From Actinomycetes bacterium (GTDB lineage: Bacteria; Actinomycetota; Actinomycetes; Mycobacteriales; Mycobacteriaceae), in assembly GCA_023461275.1 (NCBI GenBank), contig JAEYMI010000073.1, forward strand, positions 1-15,117: 15,117 nucleotides of DNA, given 5' to 3'. The notes beneath the pieces are model-generated. The model was not told the origin of the DNA, made no database searches, and was given only the letters and a program-made list of their open reading frames with translations. Shown one piece after another: positions 8,829 through 15,117 of the stretch (the stretch's first letter is position 1; every line of letters starts with the position of its first letter). A program made the translations under genes and the position numbers.

Positions 8829-9950
8829 GTGACCGAGTCGACGTCGGAGCGCTGGCAGGATCAGGTACCAGTCCTCGGTGACGGGGTGATCACCCTGCGG
8901 GCCCACCGCGCCGACGACGTCGAGCGCGTCGTCGAGCTCGCGCGAGACCCGGAGTCGGTCCGGTGGACGACCATCCCGAGCCCGTATGCCGCGGTCAACG
9001 CCGAAGAGTTCATCTTCGGCTATGTCGCGCACTCCTGGCAGGACGGGACCGCGATGACGTGGGCCATCGAGTTCGACGGCCGCTTCGCCGGCACGGTGGA
9101 GTTCCGCGGCGCCGGGCAGATCGTCGACATCGGGTACAGCGTGCATCCGGACTGTCGAGGGCGCGGCGTGGCCCGGCGCGCCGTCATCGCGGGTGTCGAA
9201 GAAGTCTTCCGCGCCGGCAAGACAGTGGTGCAGTGGGCGTGTGTCGTCGGCAACGAGTCGTCGTTGCGGGTGGCGCACGCGTGCGGTTTCCGGTTGACCG
9301 CGATGGTTCCCGACTCCCTCGAAGTTCGCGGCGAGGTTCGCGACGCGTGGGTTGGGTCGCTGCACGCCGGCGACACTTTCGAGCCGAAAACTGTCTGGCG
9401 TGCAACGTCTTTCAGAACTGATCGGTTCTTGCTGCGGCCCCTCGAGGAACGCGACGACGAGCGCATTCGTGAAACCCTCGACGATCCCATCTCCCGCAAA
9501 TACCTGTTCGCGCGGCCCGATCCACTGCTGCTGGAACACGCCGCGGCCGAACGGACCCGCAAGGTCTGGAACGCCGCGCGCGGCGAAACGTGCACGTGGG
9601 TGGTCTCCGACAAAGAGACCGACACCTACCTCGCCGACATCACCATGCTCAAGATCGACGACGTCACCGGTGCCGAGGTCGGTTTCTACACCCATCCGGA
9701 GTCGCGGGGGACCGGTGTTCTCGGCGAAGCCGTGCCAGCGTCGGTGCAGCACGCCTTCGATGTGCTCGGCTTCCGTCGGCTGACGCTGCTGGCCGCCGAC
9801 AGCAACAAGGGCTCCAAGTCGTTGGCCACCAGGGCGGGCATGCACTACTACGGCACCCAGCGATTGGCCGCCCGCTCGGCCGGGATATTCGAGGACCTCG
9901 TCGCCTACGAATTGCTGCGCGACGATCCCGATTTCGACGGCAATCCCTGA
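8829..9950 (+). CDS. Two-domain GNAT family N-acetyltransferase
   Basis: A 373-residue protein made of two consecutive RimJ/RimL-type acetyltransferase domains, about residues 19-180 and 195-365. Each starts with the family's leading strand (GVITLRAHRADDVERV; DRFLLRPLEERDDERI) and each has an acetyl-CoA-binding motif A: DIGYSVHPDCRGRGVARRAV with RGRGVA from 110, and EVGFYTHPESRGTGVLGEAV with RGTGVL from 293. Both pyrophosphate loops look intact, so both halves could bind acetyl-CoA. The substrate (protein N-terminus, antibiotic, amine) cannot be told from sequence. It lies between the reductase and desaturase genes, where M. tuberculosis has none, and may simply be an insertion. Translation probably starts at GTG 8829, without a ribosome binding site. 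Confidence 0.92.
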   Translation: MTESTSERWQDQVPVLGDGVITLRAHRADDVERVVELARDPESVRWTTIPSPYAAVNAEEFIFGYVAHSWQDGTAMTWAIEFDGRFAGTVEFRGAGQIVDIGYSVHPDCRGRGVARRAVIAGVEEVFRAGKTVVQWACVVGNESSLRVAHACGFRLTAMVPDSLEVRGEVRDAWVGSLHAGDTFEPKTVWRATSFRTDRFLLRPLEERDDERIRETLDDPISRKYLFARPDPLLLEHAAAERTRKVWNAARGETCTWVVSDKETDTYLADITMLKIDDVTGAEVGFYTHPESRGTGVLGEAVPASVQHAFDVLGFRRLTLLAADSNKGSKSLATRAGMHYYGTQRLAARSAGIFEDLVAYELLRDDPDFDGNP

Positions 9951-10030
9951 CCTTCCAACGGGCCAGCCCCGGCGTAATCGAGTGATGACCGTCACATCCG
10001 ACGCAGTGGGTGGACAGGACTGATCGCGCC

Positions 10031-10061
10031 AACCTACGCTGTCGTAAGTTACGGAAACGTA
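10031..10061. promoter_or_regulatory. Operator with tandem half-sites upstream of the first desaturase
   Basis: AACCTACG-CTGT-CGTAAGTT (10031-10050) repeats the arms seen before the reductase. A further TACG-GAAA-CGTA follows at 10050-10061, so four half-sites lie in register: TACG 10035, CGTA 10043, TACG 10050, CGTA 10058. This could hold two dimers side by side. TAAGTT at 10045-10050 is a possible -10 box inside the operator, consistent with repression. Confidence 0.72.
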
Positions 10062-10088
10062 GCCACTGGTTCCGTCCACACGATGTAT

Positions 10089-10094
10089 GGGAGG
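10089..10094 (+). promoter_or_regulatory. Ribosome binding site that fixes the first desaturase start
   Basis: GGGAGG is seven bases before ATG 10102. This rules out the in-frame ATG at 10087, which lies upstream of the site, and gives the DesA3-type N-terminus MAITDIPEYAHLSD. Confidence 0.8.
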
Positions 10095-10101
10095 CACATC
10101 C

Positions 10102-11418
10102 ATGGCGATCACAGATATTCCCGAGTACGCGCACCTCAGCGATGCAGATATCGAGGAACTCGGTGCGGCGCTCGACAAGATTCGCGTCGAGATCGAGGCG
10201 GACCGCGGCGAGCGCGACGCCCGCTACCTACGCAACACCATCCGCTTCCAGCGTGGCCTGGAGTTGGTCGGCCGGGCGCTGATCCTTGGGTCCACCAAGC
10301 GGTCGATGTGGTGGGCGGGTGCTGCGTCGCTTGGCGTCGCCAAGATCGTCGAGAACATGGAACTCGGCCATAACGTGATGCACGGCCAGTGGGATTGGAT
10401 GAACGACCCCGAGGTGCACTCCACCACCTGGGAGTGGGACAACACCGACCCCGCCGCGCACTGGAAGCACACCCATAACTACATCCATCACAAGTACACC
10501 AACGTGCTCGGCATGGACGACGACATCGGCTACGGTCTGATCCGCGTCACCCGCGACCAGAAGTGGCGTCCGTTCAACGCGGGCAACCTGGTCTACAACA
10601 CCGCGCTGATGCTGCTGTTCCAGTGGGGTGTGGCCGCGCAGCACCTCGAGCTGGGCCGTAAGCGTCGTACGCCGGAGGCCAAGGCGCAGTTCCGCAAGGA
10701 CCTGGCCGACGTCGGTACCAAGATCGGCAAGCAGGTCGGCAAGGACTACGTCATCTACCCAGCGCTGGCGAGCGCCGTGATGGGCAGCCGCGTCGGCTAC
10801 GGACAGGCGTTCGCCAAGGCCGCCACGGCCACCGCGATGGGCAACGTCATCCGCAACATCTGGGCAAACGCCGTCATCTTCTGCGGGCACTTCCCCGACG
10901 GTGCAGAGAAGTTCACCAAGCAGGACATCGACAACGAGACGCAGTCCGAGTGGTACCTGCGACAGATGTTGGGCAGCGCCAACTTCCGCTGTAATTTCCC
11001 GCTCGCCTTCATGAGTGGCAACCTCTCGTACCAGATCGAGCACCATCTCTACCCCGATCTGCCGAGCAACCGTCTCGCGGAGATTTCGATCCAGGTGCAG
11101 GCGCTGTGCCAGAAGTACGACCTGCCCTACACCACCGGATCGTTCCTTCTGCAGTACGCCAAGGCGTGGCGCACCATCGCCAAGCTGTCGCTGCCGAACA
11201 AGTACCTCAAGGCCACCACCGACGATGCGCCGGAGACCGCTTCGGAGAACCGGTTCAAGAAGGGGCTGGCCGTCGAGCAGCGGCTGCACTCGACGTTCGA
11301 TCCGCGTACCGGGCGTCGCTTCGGTCTGCGTACCGCGATCGACAAGCTCCGTGGCCGCCCGGTGCGTCAGGGAATCGTCGTCGACGCACCACTGAAGCGC
11401 TCATCCTCAGCGGCATGA
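10102..11418 (+). CDS. Membrane acyl-CoA delta-9 desaturase, DesA3-type (copy 1)
   Basis: A 438-residue integral membrane di-iron desaturase that likely introduces a double bond into stearoyl- or palmitoyl-CoA, giving oleate or palmitoleate for phospholipids and storage lipids. The three His boxes are HNVMH at 90-94, HTHNYIHH at 123-130 and QIEHH with the His pair at 314-315, followed by LYPDLPSNR. The N-terminus (MAITDIPEYAHLSDADIEEL) closely matches M. tuberculosis DesA3 (Rv3229c). Electrons should come from the upstream Rv3230c-like reductase, which shares its operator sequence. The tail is extended and basic (residues about 385-438) and ends KRSSSAA; a C-terminal Ala-Ala degradation signal has been reported for M. 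tuberculosis DesA3. ATG 10102 follows GGGAGG. It is one of two tandem copies. Confidence 0.95.
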   Translation: MAITDIPEYAHLSDADIEELGAALDKIRVEIEADRGERDARYLRNTIRFQRGLELVGRALILGSTKRSMWWAGAASLGVAKIVENMELGHNVMHGQWDWMNDPEVHSTTWEWDNTDPAAHWKHTHNYIHHKYTNVLGMDDDIGYGLIRVTRDQKWRPFNAGNLVYNTALMLLFQWGVAAQHLELGRKRRTPEAKAQFRKDLADVGTKIGKQVGKDYVIYPALASAVMGSRVGYGQAFAKAATATAMGNVIRNIWANAVIFCGHFPDGAEKFTKQDIDNETQSEWYLRQMLGSANFRCNFPLAFMSGNLSYQIEHHLYPDLPSNRLAEISIQVQALCQKYDLPYTTGSFLLQYAKAWRTIAKLSLPNKYLKATTDDAPETASENRFKKGLAVEQRLHSTFDPRTGRRFGLRTAIDKLRGRPVRQGIVVDAPLKRSSSAA

Positions 11419-11461
11419 CACGGGGGACGTCGGACTCTCGTTCGAGGCATGCGGAACACGG

Positions 11462-11467
11462 CATAAT
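11462..11467 (+). promoter_or_regulatory. Candidate -10 box of the second desaturase
   Basis: CATAAT ends eight bases before ATG 11476 in the 57-base gap between the two desaturase genes. There is no Shine-Dalgarno sequence before this ATG, so a leaderless or nearly leaderless message is likely. The AACCTACG/CGTAAGTT operator of copy 1 is absent here. Confidence 0.5.
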
Positions 11468-11475
11468 GGTTAGCG

Positions 11476-12699
11476 ATGGCCATCTCTGATATCCGCGAAT
11501 ACGCACACCTGACAGAGTCCGACGTCGAATCCCTCGGTGCCGAACTCGACGCTCTGCGCGTCGAGATCGAAAACGATCGAGGCATGCGCGACGTCCGATA
11601 CCTGCATCGCACGATCATGGCCCAACGTGCGCTCGAAACGGCCGGCCGTCTCGTGTTGATCGGCAGCAACAAGCGGCCGCTGTGGTTGTTGGGAACCGGA
11701 ATGCTCGCGGTCGCCAAGATCATCGAGAACATGGAACTCGGCCACAACGTGATGCACGGCCAGTGGGATTGGATGAACGACCCCGAGGTCCACTCCACCA
11801 CCTGGGAGTGGGACATGGTCTGCGCGGCGCCGCACTGGAAGCATTCGCACAACTACATCCATCACAAGTACACCAATGTGCTGGGAATGGATCACGACGT
11901 CGGTTACCGGCTGCTCCGGGTCACGCGCGACGACCCGTGGGACCCGGGTTGCCTCCTGCAGCCGTTCTCCAACATCTTTCTGGCGGCGACCTTCGAGTGG
12001 GGTATCGCCCTACACGACCTCGAACTCAAAGAGGTCATCGTCGGAAACAAGCCCAAAGAGATTGCGATACCGCAGATCAAGGAGTTCCTGCGGAAGGTCG
12101 GCAAGCAACTCGGCAAGGATTATCTGCTCTTCCCGGCACTGACCGGTCCGAACTTCATGCACACATTGACTGCGAACCTCTCGGCGAATCTCATTCGCAA
12201 TCTGTGGGCCTACGTGGTGATCTTCTGCGGACATTTCCCCGACGGCGCCGAGAAGTTCACCGCCGAGACGCTGGAGAACGAGACACAGGGTCAGTGGTAC
12301 CTGCGACAGATGTTGGGTAGCGCCAACTTTCGGGCCGGGCCGGCGATGGCCTTCATGTCCGGCAACCTGTGCTACCAGATCGAGCACCACCTGTATCCCG
12401 ATCTGCCGAGCAACCGGCTCGCCGACGTGTCGGTGCGGGTGCAGGCGTTGTGCGACAAGTACGACCTGCCCTACACCACCGGATCGCTCTGGTTCCAGTA
12501 CCTCAAGACGCTGCGCACCATTCACAAACTCTCGCTTCCGGATTCGGTGCTGCGCCGCACGTCCGACGACGCGCCGGAGACGGCGTCGGAACGACGCTTC
12601 GCCGGGCTCGATCGCGCGACCGGGCTCAAGACCGCAATCAGGAATCTACGTGCCCGGCGCCGCGAGAGTCATTCGTGGCGAACGGCTTTCGCCTCCTAG
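11476..12699 (+). CDS. Membrane acyl-CoA delta-9 desaturase, DesA3-type (copy 2)
   Basis: A 407-residue paralogue of the preceding gene with the same layout. The His boxes are HNVMH at 90-94, HSHNYIHH at 123-130 and QIEHH with the His pair at 304-305, all intact, so it should be an active di-iron desaturase using the same reductase. It differs in the stretch between boxes II and III (about ten residues shorter) and has a shorter basic tail that ends WRTAFAS rather than Ala-Ala. The start ATG 11476 has no Shine-Dalgarno sequence and lies just after a -10-like CATAAT. Different promoter and tail with a conserved core suggest a second isozyme with other control, and possibly other chain-length preference. 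The next gene is convergent, 14 bases away. Confidence 0.95.
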   Translation: MAISDIREYAHLTESDVESLGAELDALRVEIENDRGMRDVRYLHRTIMAQRALETAGRLVLIGSNKRPLWLLGTGMLAVAKIIENMELGHNVMHGQWDWMNDPEVHSTTWEWDMVCAAPHWKHSHNYIHHKYTNVLGMDHDVGYRLLRVTRDDPWDPGCLLQPFSNIFLAATFEWGIALHDLELKEVIVGNKPKEIAIPQIKEFLRKVGKQLGKDYLLFPALTGPNFMHTLTANLSANLIRNLWAYVVIFCGHFPDGAEKFTAETLENETQGQWYLRQMLGSANFRAGPAMAFMSGNLCYQIEHHLYPDLPSNRLADVSVRVQALCDKYDLPYTTGSLWFQYLKTLRTIHKLSLPDSVLRRTSDDAPETASERRFAGLDRATGLKTAIRNLRARRRESHSWRTAFAS

Positions 12700-12713
12700 T
12701 CGCTGATTGGACG

Positions 12714-14006
12714 CTAGCTCCTGATCAAACGCTGGGCCTCAATGCCCTGGATCGGGTGATCACGCTCGGTCAGCGAGTACCAGCACCACAAGGCGATGCC
12801 CAGGATCGCGGTGCCGACGCCGGCCGCGCACACCAGATTCCATCCGCCGGTTTGGTACAGCCATGCCGCGATCGACGAGCCCAGCACCCCGCCGGCGAAG
12901 TAGGCGACCATGTAGGCCGTCGTCAGTCGGGAGCGGGCGTCGCCGTCGAGTGAATAGACCGCGGCCTGGTTGGCGATCTGCACGCTTTGCACTCCGAAGT
13001 CGAAGACGAGCAGCGCGATGATCAGCACGATCACGTTGAACGCGCCGAAGTAGAGCAACGCCCAGCTGACGATCTGCAGCGCCCACACGCCGTATTGGGT
13101 GTGCCGCAGGAATCCGCGATCGGCGAGACGTCCGATCCGCGGCGCGGCCAACGCGCCGGCGACACCGGCCAGGCCGAACAGTCCGATCTCGGCCTCGGAG
13201 AAGTGATATCGCGATCCGCCGGAACCGGCCAACAGGAAGGCGATCGCAGTCCACATGCCGCTGAAGGCCGCCATGTTGAGTCCGCCCAGCACCATGCGGT
13301 GGCGCAGGACGCTTTCGTTGCGGATCAGCGTGAGTATCGATCGCAGCGCTGCGCCGTAGCGGGTGTCGCCGTTGTGTGCGGTGGTGGTCGTCGGCGCGCG
13401 GAACCACACCGCGACGGCCATCAGGATCTGCACGGCTGCGGCCACGACGAGAACCGATCGCCAGCCGCCGACCTGAGCGACCAGACCGCTGATGACGCGC
13501 GAGAACAGGATGCCGATGAGTAGGCCGCTCATCACCGTGCCGACCACTGCGCCGCGCTCCGACGGTCCGGCGACCGCGGCCGCCCACGGCACCACGACCT
13601 GCGCGGCCGACGCCGAGATTCCGACGGCGAACACCATGACCAGCAACATCGCGTATGCGGGTGACAGCGCGGCGATCACCAGGGCCAGCACCGACACCAG
13701 CAGCAGGCCGGCGACGAGGCGTCGTCGATTGACGAAGTCACCCAGGGGGACCACGAAGGCCAGGCCGATCAGATAGCCCGCCTGCGTCGCGGAGATCGCG
13801 AGTCCGGCTGCGCCGGTGGAGATTCCGAAGTCGATGCTGACTTCGTGGAGTAGTGGCTGCAGGTAGTAGAGGCAACCGGCCGACGAGCCGGCTGTTACCG
13901 CGAACAGCAGGACGACGAGACGGCTGAGGTGTGTCGACGTGTCCGCATGAGCGGAATCGGCGCAGATCGAATCTGTCATGCCACCATGGTCGTCGCACTC
14001 GGCCAT
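12714..14006 (-). CDS. Major facilitator superfamily transporter (DHA1-type drug efflux family)
   Basis: A 430-residue inner-membrane protein with about 12 hydrophobic segments in two halves split by a polar loop (around residues 205-225). The first half opens SRLVVLLFAVTAGSSAGCLYYLQPLL; the loop after helix 2 carries the MFS motif A-like GDFVNRRRLV. This pattern resembles proton-coupled DHA1 efflux carriers of the YgaY/NMP1-like group; the substrate is unknown. The longest start is ATG at 14006; ATG at 13979 with GGTGG just before it is an alternative that removes nine residues. It is divergent from a LysR gene with a shared 67-base promoter region and a LysR-type palindrome, so induction by that regulator is likely. 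Confidence 0.93.
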   Translation of the reverse strand: MAECDDHGGMTDSICADSAHADTSTHLSRLVVLLFAVTAGSSAGCLYYLQPLLHEVSIDFGISTGAAGLAISATQAGYLIGLAFVVPLGDFVNRRRLVAGLLLVSVLALVIAALSPAYAMLLVMVFAVGISASAAQVVVPWAAAVAGPSERGAVVGTVMSGLLIGILFSRVISGLVAQVGGWRSVLVVAAAVQILMAVAVWFRAPTTTTAHNGDTRYGAALRSILTLIRNESVLRHRMVLGGLNMAAFSGMWTAIAFLLAGSGGSRYHFSEAEIGLFGLAGVAGALAAPRIGRLADRGFLRHTQYGVWALQIVSWALLYFGAFNVIVLIIALLVFDFGVQSVQIANQAAVYSLDGDARSRLTTAYMVAYFAGGVLGSSIAAWLYQTGGWNLVCAAGVGTAILGIALWCWYSLTERDHPIQGIEAQRLIRS

Positions 14007-14035
14007 TATGAAAAGCGATGAATTCTGATGGTGCC

Positions 14036-14050
14036 ATCTATTCTATAGAT
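14036..14050. promoter_or_regulatory. LysR-type operator between the MFS and LysR genes
   Basis: ATCTATTCTATAGAT is a perfect 6-base inverted repeat around TCT and contains T-N11-A (T14037, A14049), the usual LysR box. It overlaps -10-like sequences on both strands (TAGAAT 14045-14040 toward the MFS gene, TATAGA near 14044 toward LysR), so it can control both directions. Confidence 0.7.
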
Positions 14051-14059
14051 AAATCCGAT

Positions 14060-14065
14060 GGGAGG
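14060..14065 (+). promoter_or_regulatory. Ribosome binding site that fixes the LysR start
   Basis: GGGAGG ends eight bases before GTG 14074. GTG 14065 and 14068 are too close to it or overlap it, so 14074 is favoured. Confidence 0.65.
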
Positions 14066-14073
14066 TGGTGACC

Positions 14074-14949
14074 GTGGAGCTGCGACAACTCGAATACTTC
14101 CTGGCGTGCTGCGACCACGGCACGTTCACCGCGGCCGCGCGTGCGCTCAACGTTGTGCAGTCGGCGGTGTCGACGTCGGTGGCTCGACTCGAACGCGAGG
14201 TCGGGGAGCAGCTGTTCGACCGCACGTCGACGGCGCTGATCCTCACCGAGGCCGGACATGCTGCGATCGCTCCGGCTCGTGCGGCGCTGCGTGCTCGGCA
14301 GGAAGTGGCCGACGCGGTCGCTGGTGTGCACGGCGACATCCGCGGCGAGGTGTCGCTCGGGGCGTTGGTCAACATTGCGACCATCGATCTCGCGGCGGCC
14401 TTTGAGGTCGTCCACCAGCGGCATCCCCGGGTCAGCATCGCCATGCGCCAGAGTCAGCAGGGCAGTGCCGGCAATATCGCCGCGCTGCGGTCGGGTGCGC
14501 TGGATCTGGCGCTGCTCGGTGGTCCCGACGACGAGTTGCCTGGAATCGTGGTGCACCCCTTGGCTTCTGAACCACTGGTGTTGGTCTGCCCCGCTGAGCA
14601 TCGCCTCGCGCGTGCCGGACAGTTCAGTGTCGCCGACCTGGAACACGAACGCCTCATCGACTACCCGCCGGGCTGGGGCACACGCGCGGTCGCCGACCGT
14701 CGAATCCCGTTCCGGCACACGGTGATCGAGGTAGCGGATCAGTACTTCGGAATCCAACTGGCGTGCAGCGGCTTCGGTGTCACCCTGGTGCCGCGCAGTG
14801 TGGCGCTGTCGCAGACATCGAACGGTATCGCCACCTGCATCGACGCCGACCTCACCTGGGTGATCTCGATCGCCCACTCCGCCAACCGAACACCGTCGAT
14901 CGCGGCGCAGGCGGTGCTCGACGTGGTCGTCGAGGCGGCCGCCCACTGA
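14074..14949 (+). CDS. LysR family transcriptional regulator
   Basis: A 291-residue regulator when read from GTG 14074, which follows GGGAGG and gives the standard LysR opening MELRQLEYFLACCDHGTFT. The winged helix-turn-helix lies at about residues 17-40 (TFTAAARALNVVQSAVSTSVARLE), followed by the linker helix and the periplasmic-binding-like effector domain from about 88 to the end. The effector is unknown. It is divergent from an MFS exporter with a T-N11-A operator between them, the usual arrangement for a LysR activator controlling a transporter and itself. GTG 14065 would add three residues. The gene ends inside a hairpin shared with the next convergent gene. Confidence 0.95.
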   Translation: MELRQLEYFLACCDHGTFTAAARALNVVQSAVSTSVARLEREVGEQLFDRTSTALILTEAGHAAIAPARAALRARQEVADAVAGVHGDIRGEVSLGALVNIATIDLAAAFEVVHQRHPRVSIAMRQSQQGSAGNIAALRSGALDLALLGGPDDELPGIVVHPLASEPLVLVCPAEHRLARAGQFSVADLEHERLIDYPPGWGTRAVADRRIPFRHTVIEVADQYFGIQLACSGFGVTLVPRSVALSQTSNGIATCIDADLTWVISIAHSANRTPSIAAQAVLDVVVEAAAH

Positions 14950-14965
14950 TCCGTCCACGATCAGT
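14945..14965. terminator. Candidate bidirectional hairpin holding both convergent stop codons
   Basis: ACTGATC, a seven-base loop, then GATCAGT: a perfect 7-bp stem. The LysR stop (TGA 14947-14949) is in the left arm and the minus-strand stop (14963-14961) is in the right arm. The stem is short and there is no strong U run on either side, so termination efficiency is doubtful. Confidence 0.4.
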
Positions 14966-15117
14966 TCTGTTCTGCGGCTTCGCGTCTGGTGCGGTTGCGT
15001 TCGCGTTCTTGGTGTCGGCGGGCGTGTTTGGCTGCCACCCGGGGTTGTGTGCGGGTGGGTTCGGGGGTGGTGCTGGTGTTGTGGGGTGGTGGGGGTTGGG
15101 GTGCGGGGGTGAAGCGG
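14961..15117 (-). CDS. C-terminal end of a proline-rich protein, possibly HNH endonuclease/DUF222 (13E12-type), partial
   Basis: The minus strand is open from the right edge to TGA at 14963-14961, giving 52 complete codons. The segment is a Pro/Thr/His-rich linker (FTPAPQPPPPHNTS) followed by a strongly charged helix (HARRHQERERNRTRREAAEQN). Such tails are common at the end of the DUF222/HNH proteins that occur in many copies in mycolic actinobacteria, but no HNH or DUF222 residue is inside the window. The naming is therefore tentative; only the open frame and its composition are seen. Confidence 0.45.
   Translation of the reverse strand, partial: RFTPAPQPPPPHNTSTTPEPTRTQPRVAAKHARRHQERERNRTRREAAEQN

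Noticed and set aside
10087..10101. Earlier ATG for the first desaturase
   Set aside because: The GGGAGG ribosome binding site lies downstream of it, and the DesA3-like N-terminus starts at 10102.
7641..10178. 845-codon open frame on the minus strand
   Set aside because: It lies antisense to the reductase and GNAT genes, both of which have clear families. Long antisense frames are expected from GC-rich codon bias, and the translation is Arg/His/Gly/Val-rich without domain sense.
12697..12718. CTAG...CTAG symmetry between the stops of desaturase copy 2 and the MFS gene, considered as a terminator
   Set aside because: Only four base pairs match before mismatches begin, there is no T run, and the symmetry is mostly the two TAG stops themselves.
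15001..15117. G/T-rich low-complexity stretch considered as a repeat or G-quadruplex array
   Set aside because: On the minus strand it is an open frame coding for a Pro/Thr-rich tail; the composition is explained by proline codons, though G-quadruplex potential cannot be excluded.

Overview
The window is high-GC chromosomal DNA with frequent GTG starts, short gaps and several leaderless-looking genes. Gene content and order resemble the secA1-to-desA3 stretch of Mycobacterium tuberculosis (Rv3240c, Rv3235, Rv3234c/Rv3233c, Rv3231c, Rv3230c, Rv3229c), all on one strand here. This points to a mycolic-acid actinobacterium (order Mycobacteriales). Gordonia is my best guess from overall feel, but the genus is not proven by the sequence alone.

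Left part (1-5764): the tail of a winged-helix YcaQ-type protein, then secA1 (essential preprotein translocase ATPase), a small Rv3235-like protein, a wax ester synthase/diacylglycerol acyltransferase (WS/DGAT) homologue whose HHxxxDG motif reads HRCLVDG, and a DUF6912 (Rv3231c-like) protein. Middle part (about 5768-7601): an accessory insert between the Rv3231c and Rv3230c homologues. It holds a small lipoprotein gene and an opposing SRPBCC-fold gene whose tails overlap, both apparently frameshifted, followed by a TetR regulator with palindromes in its divergent promoter region.

Right-centre (7665-12699): a lipid desaturation module. An FAD/NAD(P)H/[2Fe-2S] reductase (Rv3230c-like) is followed by a tandem-GNAT acetyltransferase and two tandem DesA3-type membrane acyl-CoA delta-9 desaturases. 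The reductase and the first desaturase share an inverted repeat (AACCTACG-N4-CGTAAGTT) just upstream, so they probably answer to one TetR-like regulator. The second desaturase lacks it and has its own leaderless-looking promoter. The first desaturase ends in Ala-Ala, like the degradation signal reported for M. tuberculosis DesA3, and the second does not.

Right end (12714-15117): a divergent LysR/MFS efflux pair with a clean LysR-type operator between them, then the last codons of a proline-rich protein on the minus strand that may be an HNH/DUF222 protein. Its stop codon and the LysR stop codon lie in the two arms of one hairpin.

I see no tRNA, rRNA, CRISPR array, insertion sequence or prophage. 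The most interesting material is the duplicated, differently controlled desaturase module, the altered catalytic motif in the WS/DGAT homologue and the two frameshifted genes. I did not find evidence of an entirely new system.
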